Part shown: piece by piece, positions 1-6,764 of the stretch | Layout of the letters: the number at the start of each line of letters is the position of its first letter | How positions within the stretch are numbered: position 1 is the stretch's first letter | DNA from: Candidatus Zhuqueibacterota bacterium | GTDB taxonomy: Bacteria; Zhuqueibacterota; Zhuqueibacteria; Zhuqueibacterales; Zhuqueibacteraceae | Assembly: GCA_013361015.1 (NCBI GenBank) | Contig: JABWAN010000151.1 | Location: 1 to 8,976 of the forward strand | DNA: 8,976 nucleotides | Direction: 5' to 3' | Program-made: the position numbers and the translations under genes | The notes under the pieces: generated by a model | What the model was told of the DNA's origin: nothing | What the model saw: only the letters and a program-made list of their open reading frames with translations | Database searches by the model: none

Positions 1-1
1 C

Positions 2-238
2 GCGCAACTCAAGTCGCGCGCCCGCCAAAATGTGATCCTAGAGTTGGGTTTCTTCCTTGGCAAGCTGGGGCGCGCTCGCGTTTGCGCGTTGTTGAAACCC
101 GGCGTCGAATTGCCCTCAGATTACCTTGGAATGGTTTTTATCGATGTCGATGGCGGTGGCGCGTGGCAATATAAACTAGCCAAAGAAATGAAAACGGCGG
201 GTTTGCCGGTCGATTTGAATCGTGTTCCGATGAGTTGA
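2..238 (+). CDS. TIR-like nucleotide-binding protein (PF10137, CAP12/Pycsar-type TIR), 3' end only
   Basis: This is the C-terminal 78 residues of a gene that begins before the window. The frame is open from base 2 and stops with TGA at 236-238; the GTG at 32 is an internal valine, not a start. The fragment carries ARQNVILELGFFLGKLGR, then a CALLKPGVELPSDYLG stretch, then GGAWQYKLAKEMKTAG, the order seen in the second half of PF10137. Members of this family occur as TIR effectors of CBASS and Pycsar antiphage systems, where ligand-activated assemblies hydrolyse NAD+. The Glu at fragment residue 14 (NVILE) is probably the catalytic glutamate; that is inferred from conservation. The N-terminal half, and any fused sensor or STING-like domain, cannot be seen. 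The next + strand gene starts 93 bp downstream. The family call is firm; the defence role is inferred. Confidence 0.8.
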   Translation, partial: AQLKSRARQNVILELGFFLGKLGRARVCALLKPGVELPSDYLGMVFIDVDGGGAWQYKLAKEMKTAGLPVDLNRVPMS

Positions 239-331
239 ACGAACTGATCAATCCCGAATGGCAGAGAGTATTGGTGATGCAATTGGGTTATGGCTTGTCC
301 GTTTTGGGTATTGAAGTGCATGGAAGAGGTT

Positions 332-3097
332 ATGAAGGTGAAAGCGGCACGATCGGTAAATTTCATGCTTGTTGCAGTTATTTTGTGCGCAGAGGCCTTT
401 GCACAGGACGAATTCTACATCAAACGGATCACCGAAAACGGTGTGATCGTGGCACAAACCGCGGGCGCAAGTGTCGTGGCGTATGGCTTGGAGACGCCCG
501 CTCGTGTGAATATGACGTTACGTGTGGGGGATTGGGTCAAAGTTTTATCGCCGGTCGTGAGCGTGCTCGTGCAGGGTTTGGGCAATGGCGCGGAGGTTTA
601 CTACAACAAAGCCCCGGGTATTTACCGCTTGGGCACGACCCAATCGCGCGAGGCCGCTTTTGAACAACCCTCTGGCGGCGTAAACTATCGGGTCTTTTCC
701 AAATTCGTTCAATGGTTTCGCACCCTGGTCGGTCCGACGGAGAGAGCGGTGCCAATCGAGGTGGAAGGCACGATTTTCTCCGTCGCGATCGATGCTAACA
801 ACAGCATTGAGATCGTTGTCACCGAAGGCCGCATTCGCGTGGGACAACCCGGCACGGCTCTGTATCGTGAAATCGAAAACGGCAGGTTTCTGAATCTTGC
901 GCCCGGCGCGCAGCCGCAACAAGGCCCGGTGCAACGCCAAACGATTCTGCGCATCAATAACGAGGTCAGCGAGATTTCAGTTAGTGAAGGCTTCGGTGAC
1001 GAAACCGGCGAAGGCTTGGTGTTGGCCGACACATTGCTCCCACGGCCGGCCTTTTTCGCAACCCGGCTGGGCGGCGTGCAATATCGGCAGACCAATGTTC
1101 GAATTCATCACGGACAAACGCCGGCGGAACGCGATTCGACCATCGAAAGCTATCGTAGAGGAGGAGCGCGCCTCGTGGACGTTTCCAGCCCCCTCCAATG
1201 CTGGAGCTATGCGGATTATGCCTACGAGGTTTTGCGCGAATTGTCTGAAGCCAAGAAATTTTATCAGCTCGCCCTTGACCAAAGTCCGGATAGCTTGAAA
1301 ACCGAGTTACTGTATAATCTGGGCGTTGTTTGTTTGGAGAGCACGCAATTTGAGGAGGCCGAAGATTATTGGCGCCGCGCACTTTTATTGGCGCCGCAGG
1401 ATACGGGAATTTTACTGTCGTTGAGCCGCTTATACGTGCTCCACAATGAGTATGATCAAATCGTCAAAGCGCACGCCTTTCTGCAAAAGGCGTTAGCGCA
1501 AGGAGAGCTTTCGACGGACAATTTGTATGATGCCGCTGTAATCGCTGATCGTCTCAATCAGCCCCGCAAAGCCTTCTTTCTTTTTCGCAAGGCTAATCAT
1601 TTTTATGAAATGACCGGAGAGTTCTTGCCACAAAGTTTTTGTCAATGGGGCATGGGCGATGCACTCTATGTTTCGCTCGCTGCGGTTGGCGCGCTTGAGC
1701 ACTATCGTCGCATGCAAACGCTCTTGGATAGCTTGCGCACAACGGTTCCGGAGCAGCCGGAGATAGTGCGCTTTCTTGCCGTGGCCCATAATAAAACCGG
1801 CGACGCCTTGAGCCTGCTTGGCGATGAGAAGGGAGCCGCAGAACAGTATGAACTTGCTTTGCGCTCGCGCCAAGTTCTTGCGAACGTTTTTCCCCATGAG
1901 AGTGGCGTGCAGCACGAGCTTGCCATTTCTTTGGAACGCGCCGGCGACGTCTTCAAGAAAGGCAAAGATTTTCCTCGCGCGATCGAGGCTTATAACCATG
2001 CGTTGGAGATTCGCGAAAAGCGAATTTCCGGATTTAGCAAGCCCGAAGAAGTGACGCGAGCTTTCACTATTCTTTGGAACAAGCTTGGAGAGGCATATGG
2101 GGAGATCGGAGAACGCGGACGCGCGTTGGAATACCATATCAAGGCGCTTTCTGCGCGCGAAAAGCTAGCGGCGCAACGTCCGAATGATTGGATAGCGCAA
2201 GGAGACCTCGCCTCCTCTTACGAGCGTTTGGGGTGGCTGTTTTCGTCCCAGCCGGATTCAGCTTTGGTCTATTACGAGCGCGCATTGCGCCTTAGAGAAC
2301 AAATCGCTGCCGCCGATAGTCAGCGCCCGGATTACTGGCAAACCTTCGCGGCAACCTGCGAGCAAGCGGCAAAATTTTCAGAAAGCGCCAATGACTATGC
2401 ACGCGCCATTGCGCTTTATCGAAAAGCAGCTTCAGCGCGAGGGCAAGAATACAAGCTGCAGCCCGAGAATAAAACCGCACAGTTACAATTGGCACAAACG
2501 TACGCTCACATTGGGGATTTGTATCTTAATCATCAGCGCGAATATGAGCAGGCGCAAGAGAACTATGAAAAGGCGCTATTCATCCTTCAGCACATGCCAA
2601 ACGCAGATACCACGACGGCAGACTTCGTCCGGCAGTTAGCTGGAAGCCTTGAAGAGTTGGCGGACTTCATGGAGCCGGAAAAAAGATTGGCGCTTCTCAA
2701 ACAAGCGCGCACGCTTCGACAGCTTGTTATCGGTAAAGCCGCAGAAAATACTCGCGATGATTTGGCGCTTGCCCATCTCGCAGACAAGCTCGCAGCCTTT
2801 TGGCTGGAATCCCAAAATTTCGATTCTGCCAAAGTCTATTTGCCAGAGGCCGTGACTTTTCATGAGCGCGCGTTTCGCGCCCACCCCACGAATCTGCAAC
2901 TGCTCAAGGAACTCGTAGACGTGCTTTATGATTTAGGCAAATTGTTGAAACTGAAAGGAGAGGCGCTGGAAGATGCGAGAGCCTACTGGGTAAGAGCAGA
3001 GGCCCTCTTGCGCGAGCATGCGGATGAAACGGGGATCAAAGGGACACGATACGAGCAGTTGCTGGAGGCGCTTCGCCATGAGCTGCAAAAGCGGTGA
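332..3097 (+). CDS. Exported FecR-domain / long tetratricopeptide-repeat protein
   Basis: A 921-residue protein. Residues 1-24 form a Sec signal peptide: basic start MKVKAARSVN, a hydrophobic core, and cleavage likely after AFA before QDE. The ATG at 332 is preferred over in-frame ATGs at 290 and 320 because it gives this clean signal peptide and follows GGAAGAGG, although the spacer is only 2 nt. Residues about 67-170 resemble a FecR domain, with DWVKVLSPVVSVLV early and VEGTIFSVAIDANNS followed by VVTEGRIRVGQPG. Residues about 296-895 are alpha-helical TPR repeats; a classic one is LLYNLGVVCLESTQFEEAEDY near 326. From about 485 to 755 the units recur every 47-49 residues, longer than the usual 34. 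FecR proteins classically relay signals to ECF sigma factors, but no sigma factor or TonB receptor lies nearby and no transmembrane segment follows the signal peptide. It is more likely a periplasmic or surface scaffold. The partner is unknown. Confidence 0.85.
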   Translation: MKVKAARSVNFMLVAVILCAEAFAQDEFYIKRITENGVIVAQTAGASVVAYGLETPARVNMTLRVGDWVKVLSPVVSVLVQGLGNGAEVYYNKAPGIYRLGTTQSREAAFEQPSGGVNYRVFSKFVQWFRTLVGPTERAVPIEVEGTIFSVAIDANNSIEIVVTEGRIRVGQPGTALYREIENGRFLNLAPGAQPQQGPVQRQTILRINNEVSEISVSEGFGDETGEGLVLADTLLPRPAFFATRLGGVQYRQTNVRIHHGQTPAERDSTIESYRRGGARLVDVSSPLQCWSYADYAYEVLRELSEAKKFYQLALDQSPDSLKTELLYNLGVVCLESTQFEEAEDYWRRALLLAPQDTGILLSLSRLYVLHNEYDQIVKAHAFLQKALAQGELSTDNLYDAAVIADRLNQPRKAFFLFRKANHFYEMTGEFLPQSFCQWGMGDALYVSLAAVGALEHYRRMQTLLDSLRTTVPEQPEIVRFLAVAHNKTGDALSLLGDEKGAAEQYELALRSRQVLANVFPHESGVQHELAISLERAGDVFKKGKDFPRAIEAYNHALEIREKRISGFSKPEEVTRAFTILWNKLGEAYGEIGERGRALEYHIKALSAREKLAAQRPNDWIAQGDLASSYERLGWLFSSQPDSALVYYERALRLREQIAAADSQRPDYWQTFAATCEQAAKFSESANDYARAIALYRKAASARGQEYKLQPENKTAQLQLAQTYAHIGDLYLNHQREYEQAQENYEKALFILQHMPNADTTTADFVRQLAGSLEELADFMEPEKRLALLKQARTLRQLVIGKAAENTRDDLALAHLADKLAAFWLESQNFDSAKVYLPEAVTFHERAFRAHPTNLQLLKELVDVLYDLGKLLKLKGEALEDARAYWVRAEALLREHADETGIKGTRYEQLLEALRHELQKR

Positions 3098-3175
3098 CCC
3101 AGACTCATCTGGAATTCCAAAACCCGAACCCATCACACCCCAGAATCATCTGCCCCGAGAATGCGCCGGCGTTTT

Positions 3176-5050
3176 CTAATTCTTTAGCGACACTCCGCTT
3201 TTATCCTCAGGCATGATCTCAAGGACTTTGATTTCCACCCGGCGCTGCGCATAACGATCCGCATCCGGAATCGGCTTGGATTCACCGTAGCCTCGCACGA
3301 TCATATTCTGCTGGGGAACGCCCAAACTCGCAAAAAATTCCTCCACTTGCTCAGCCCGACGTTCCGAGAGCCATTGATTATAGCTATCAGAACCATAGCT
3401 GTCCGTGTGCCCGCTGATCTCGATTTTGAGATGCTTACGGTTTGCAAAATAACCGCCTAAAATCATGAGATCGGGCAGAGAAATCGGCTCAAAAATATAT
3501 TCGTTATTTTCGAAGTGAATCGTGCGAATGACGACGGTGACGTCCTTCTCCAGTTTCTTGAGCGTGAAATCTCGTTGTTGATAGTAGCCGCGCGCTGCGG
3601 CCAGTTCTTCCTCCCGCACTTCGATAAAATAACTCCGATCAGCTTCGATGAAAACGGTGTAGCTCTCGTAGATGCGAGGCAGGGTTATTCCGAAGTATCC
3701 GGCGGAATCCGCAACGGCCGTGTAGACAGTGTCCGCGCCTTGAGGCCTGATGTGCACACGCGCAAAAGGAACTCGCTCTCGGGTTTGTTCCGAAACCACG
3801 GTGCCGTTGAGCGCCATTTCGGTTGCCGAAGTCTCAGTAGTAAATCGCCCCCGCACGACGTTCTTGTGCACTCGCACACTGAAAGTGCGGCTCATGCCGT
3901 CCGCGCGTGGAAATTGCGTTTTATAAGAAAAGCTATAGGAAAAGTTGGAGAGCAGAGTTTTGAGAGAATCCTCGCATGCGCGGAGATAGCGCTTGGTAAC
4001 GTGGTCGACCTTGCCGTGAGTTTTCTGCAATTGAAACCCGGCGATTTGGCTAAAGACGTCCAAAAGAGCATCGGGCGAAGGAGCATCGTAATACTGTCCC
4101 CCGGTTTTTTCCGCAAGAGCGACCAAGCCTTCGCTGCGATAACCCAACCCGATCGAGAAAAGTTTGGTATTTTGGGGCGTCTTGGCTTCGACACTGATCT
4201 CGCCGGAATTGGCGAAATTGATGATTTGTTCCAGTGAATATTGATCGCCGCTCGTTTGGCCGTCCGTCAAGGCGATGATTTGTTTTTCACCGTCCACACT
4301 TTTAAGGAGATTGATGGCTTCATAGAGTGCATCGTAGAGTTGAGTCCCTCCACCCGAGGAAATGGCTTCGATTTTTTGCACGAGTTCAGATACGGGGGTA
4401 AAGAAAGGCGCGATGAGTTGAGGGCTGTTGTCAAACACGATGAAGGCAAAATTGGCGTCCACGAACGTCACATATTCCATCATGGCGGCTTTTGCTTCCT
4501 CAATTGGGGCCCCGTTCATCGATCCGCTACGATCTAGCACCAGAACAACGTGCCGCGCTTTTTTGTTTGCTTCAGATTGCGGATGCTTCGCTTCATATTG
4601 GCGTTTAGCTTCCACTACTGCCCTGCGCGCCAAGCTGCTTGCATCGAATAATCCTTTTCGAATTTGTTCAATAGTCCGGCACAACCTCGCAATAGTGCTC
4701 AACTCATGCTCTCGCTTGAGGGCATCGGAAGAATTGCCTTCCAGCACGGTAAAATCTCGAATAGAATCTGCGCCGAATTTTTCGTGGGTCGCGGCGAGAA
4801 ACTGCCAATACTCTCGCCAGTTTTGATCCCGCGCGAAAGGCGGCGCTAAACCCAAAATCGGAAGGCATTCGCGATCTTTTATGGACAAAAGAACTTTGAT
4901 CTCCGGAAGCTGCGCGTGCTCGACGCGCAATACTTCGATTTGCAGCGAATCGGGCAATGAGCTCGGAGCTTTTTTTTGAACAATCTTTTGGGAACTGCCG
5001 CCACAACCGAGGAGCAGCATCGCAATTAGCGCGCAAAGTAAGGCGTACAT
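3176..5050 (-). CDS. VWA-domain lipoprotein with carboxypeptidase-regulatory-like and OmpA peptidoglycan-binding domains
   Basis: A 624-residue protein if started at the ATG at 5050, preceded by GAGGGCGAAA, a well-spaced ribosome binding site. It opens with a hydrophobic stretch ending in the lipobox LLLGC (Cys16), so it is probably lipidated. A VWA domain spans about 165-335 with an intact MIDAS: DRSGS at 173-177, the GGGT threonine at 236, and TDG at 262-264. Residues about 414-475 resemble a carboxypeptidase-regulatory-like beta-sandwich (LNGTVVSEQTRERVPFARV). Residues about 509-609 are an OmpA C-terminal domain with ISGHTDSYGS, LSERRAEQVEEF and QRRVEIKV, which binds peptidoglycan. The likely place is the inner face of the outer membrane, with VWA presenting a metal-dependent protein-binding surface. 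The 5050 start has no basic residue before the core; a GTG at 5062 would add an Arg and a Lys but lacks a ribosome site. An upstream ATG at 5143 looks too early. It lies 114 bp after the SUMF1-like gene. Confidence 0.87.
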   Translation of the reverse strand: MYALLCALIAMLLLGCGGSSQKIVQKKAPSSLPDSLQIEVLRVEHAQLPEIKVLLSIKDRECLPILGLAPPFARDQNWREYWQFLAATHEKFGADSIRDFTVLEGNSSDALKREHELSTIARLCRTIEQIRKGLFDASSLARRAVVEAKRQYEAKHPQSEANKKARHVVLVLDRSGSMNGAPIEEAKAAMMEYVTFVDANFAFIVFDNSPQLIAPFFTPVSELVQKIEAISSGGGTQLYDALYEAINLLKSVDGEKQIIALTDGQTSGDQYSLEQIINFANSGEISVEAKTPQNTKLFSIGLGYRSEGLVALAEKTGGQYYDAPSPDALLDVFSQIAGFQLQKTHGKVDHVTKRYLRACEDSLKTLLSNFSYSFSYKTQFPRADGMSRTFSVRVHKNVVRGRFTTETSATEMALNGTVVSEQTRERVPFARVHIRPQGADTVYTAVADSAGYFGITLPRIYESYTVFIEADRSYFIEVREEELAAARGYYQQRDFTLKKLEKDVTVVIRTIHFENNEYIFEPISLPDLMILGGYFANRKHLKIEISGHTDSYGSDSYNQWLSERRAEQVEEFFASLGVPQQNMIVRGYGESKPIPDADRYAQRRVEIKVLEIMPEDKSGVSLKN

Positions 5051-5164
5051 TTTCGCCCTCACGTTTTGAATGTCAAAGGCCAAGGCTGCCGATATACCCG
5101 AAGTGGATGCCGTCAGCATGGCGAGAGATCGCTTGGGTATCATTCGGAACTAGTCAGAGATACA

Positions 5165-6094
5165 TCAATCACGCGCACAACGAAAACCGATGTCCCTAGA
5201 ACGCAAGTACGGCCCCATGCCATAACGATAACCTGCCTTCAGATGCTCAAGCGTGCTGCCATACCACCCCCCGCCTTTGATAATGTACAAATCCATTTCA
5301 TACTTCGGAAAAGGCGTGGCTGTCCACTCCCAAACGTTGCCTGCCATGTCGCTGATCCCATACGGGCTGTCTCCTTGCGGGCTGAAGCTGCCAACGGGCG
5401 CCGCGCTTTCCGCATAGCCGTCGGTTTGCCAGGTTTTTTCCGGATAACCGGTTGCATCGGCGCGGCTGCCAATATCAGGAAAGCGATAGGCGTAATAACG
5501 CAAGCGCCAATTACACAGCCTGTAATCTGGAGGCGCCTGTGCTTTAAAAAAGTTGTTTCCCCATGGATATTTGAAGCCGACCCCAACATTCTCTCGTGTG
5601 CCAAATTCAGAGGAAGCGCCGCGCGCCGCTTTTTCCCACTCGGCGGCAGTCGGTAGCCTTTTACCTGCCCATCTCGCGTAGGCATAGGCTTCAAACCAAC
5701 TCACGCCCACCACCGGCGTGTTGGGCAATTTTGAATAGAGATCGTTCTTCCAATAAGGTGCGTCGGAGAGGTTCCAAAACTTTGGCGTAGCGATTTGATT
5801 CTCTTCTTTCCAAAGCCATCCGGCGAGAGAGTCCGGCTGGCCAGCAATGACCCAATACGTTTGCGTGCTATACCCTCCCGAATCTATAAAAGCTGCGAAT
5901 TGCTGATTGGTCACTTCAAACCGATCGATATAAAAATCCGGTAGAGACACGGTTTGTGGGGCGAAATTCCCGTAGCCTTCGGGGTAATTTCCCAATACCA
6001 CTCGGCCTGCCGCGATGAAGATTTCATCATTGGGAATGCCAAAAGTCCAAACCGCGAATGCAAGCAGGCATGCCGTCATCATGAAAGTTTTCAT
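5165..6094 (-). CDS. Exported SUMF1/FGE-sulfatase-fold protein lacking the catalytic cysteine pair
   Basis: A 309-residue protein. The ATG at 6094 is chosen because AGGGAG lies 6 nt upstream; the adjacent ATG at 6097 would leave only 3 nt. Residues 1-20 form a signal peptide (MKTFMMTACLLAFAVWTFG). The rest matches the FGE-sulfatase (SUMF1, PF03781) fold over its full length: FYIDRFEVTNQQFAAFI near 54, PVVGVSWFEAYAYARWAGKR then LPTAAEWEKAARG at 127-159, YPWGN near 176, DMAGNVWEWT at 249-258, KGGGWYGS at 273-280, and terminal GFRCARD. True formylglycine-generating enzymes bind copper through two cysteines between the GG[SG][YW] motif and GFRC. No cysteine occurs in that stretch here, where hand alignment places Gly278 and His283. 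Sulfatase activation is therefore unlikely; a binding or PvdO-like role is possible. It starts 19 bp after the histidine phosphatase stop, so the two are probably co-transcribed. No sulfatase gene is in the window. Confidence 0.87.
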   Translation of the reverse strand: MKTFMMTACLLAFAVWTFGIPNDEIFIAAGRVVLGNYPEGYGNFAPQTVSLPDFYIDRFEVTNQQFAAFIDSGGYSTQTYWVIAGQPDSLAGWLWKEENQIATPKFWNLSDAPYWKNDLYSKLPNTPVVGVSWFEAYAYARWAGKRLPTAAEWEKAARGASSEFGTRENVGVGFKYPWGNNFFKAQAPPDYRLCNWRLRYYAYRFPDIGSRADATGYPEKTWQTDGYAESAAPVGSFSPQGDSPYGISDMAGNVWEWTATPFPKYEMDLYIIKGGGWYGSTLEHLKAGYRYGMGPYLRSRDIGFRCARD

Positions 6095-6113
6095 CATGCA
6101 CTCCCTATCATGA

Positions 6114-6674
6114 TTAGTAACGTTTTTTCGTAAATCCTTCGCAATCTTCGCGCGAAAGATCAATCCGCCAAATGCTGTCATATCCTTCAATCATCAACTC
6201 GCCGGACTCGTCGGGCGCGACGATGCCCATTTCTTTGCGGCACGTTTCGGGTATGCCGGCTTTGATAAGCAAATATGGAATGATGTTCGAATGCGAAACG
6301 AGCAACACCGCCTCGTTCGGTTTAAATTTCTTTTTCAGCTCGGCGAAGAAGCTCGCCATCGCGGAGGTGTCCGTGCATGCGGGCGCGATTTCCACTTTTA
6401 GCCACAGCTTCTGCGCAAGCGGCATGGCCGTGTGCAGCGTGCGCGTGGTGCGGCTGCTGTAAATCGCGACGAGCGCGCCCTTCTCAAATTGCTCCGCGAG
6501 CTTTTGCGCGCGCGCCATGCCTTGCTCGCTCAACGGATGATGTGCATCGTACTCTCCCAACCATTCCGGCAGTTTTTCTGCGTGGCGGACGAGGTAGACG
6601 ACGGGTTGAGCGTGGAGGGTTGGGGCGCAGAGCCAGGCAAATATGAAAACGAAAGAAAATAAGCGAATTCGCAT
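6114..6674 (-). CDS. Exported histidine phosphatase family protein
   Basis: A 186-residue protein of the histidine phosphatase (phosphoglycerate-mutase-like) superfamily. The ATG at 6674 follows GGAG with an 8 nt spacer and gives a good signal peptide, MRIRLFSFVFIFAWLCAPTL, with cleavage likely after LHA before Gln23. The in-frame ATG at 6737 would place residues ahead of this signal. The catalytic core is visible: VVYLVRHAEK with the phosphorylated His at 31 beside Arg30, SSRTTRT with the second Arg near 75-78, and LLVSHSNIIP with the second catalytic His at 128. The RHG motif reads RHA, which is common in small SixA-like and secreted members. It probably removes phosphate from a small molecule or protein in the periplasm; the substrate cannot be read from sequence. 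It lies 90 bp after the TIR-DUF1566 gene and 19 bp before the SUMF1-like gene. Confidence 0.88.
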   Translation of the reverse strand: MRIRLFSFVFIFAWLCAPTLHAQPVVYLVRHAEKLPEWLGEYDAHHPLSEQGMARAQKLAEQFEKGALVAIYSSRTTRTLHTAMPLAQKLWLKVEIAPACTDTSAMASFFAELKKKFKPNEAVLLVSHSNIIPYLLIKAGIPETCRKEMGIVAPDESGELMIEGYDSIWRIDLSREDCEGFTKKRY

Positions 6675-6764
6675 TTGGTGTTCTCCGTTTAAAAATTTTC
6701 CGAGGCCGCTCGCGTTTACAAGCAAAGGCAAGAGCAAAAGAAAATGATCAAATGACTCAAATAA

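Noticed and set aside
235..663. A 142-codon + strand open frame overlapping the start of the FecR-TPR gene
   Set aside because: It is in a different frame from the FecR-TPR gene, its product is Arg/Gly/Cys-rich and low in sense, and the overlapping frame has a signal peptide and a recognisable domain.
1493..2137. A 214-codon minus-strand open frame inside the TPR region
   Set aside because: It is antisense to the TPR repeats and its sequence carries no recognisable motif; a shadow of the repeat coding bias.
3159..3176. Hairpin GAATGCG-CCGG-CGTTTTC between the convergent FecR-TPR and VWA genes as a terminator
   Set aside because: The stem has a U-U mismatch and a G-U pair, is weaker still on the minus strand, and is not followed by a true T-run on either strand.
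3515..4237. A 240-codon + strand open frame opposite the VWA gene
   Set aside because: It is antisense to a clear VWA/OmpA coding sequence, shows no family motif and has no convincing ribosome site.
5051..5143. Extended N-terminus of the VWA lipoprotein from the ATG at 5143
   Set aside because: No ribosome binding site precedes it and it would bury the lipobox 47 residues into the protein.
5165..5300. DGR variable region at the 3' end of the SUMF1-like gene
   Set aside because: The fold is right for a DGR target, but the codons here are mixed, with only a short NNY stretch (GGT TAT CGT TAT GGC), so there is no signal above chance.
6095..6190. Longer N-terminus for the SUMF1-like protein from the ATG at 6190
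   Set aside because: It would run into the phosphatase gene, place 32 charged residues ahead of the signal peptide, and has no ribosome site, unlike the ATG at 6094.
6675..6764. Promoter for the histidine phosphatase in the 90-bp gap after the TIR gene
   Set aside because: TTGTAA is present but no acceptable -10 stands 16-18 bp downstream; the gap is only noted as AT-rich at the end nearest the TIR stop.
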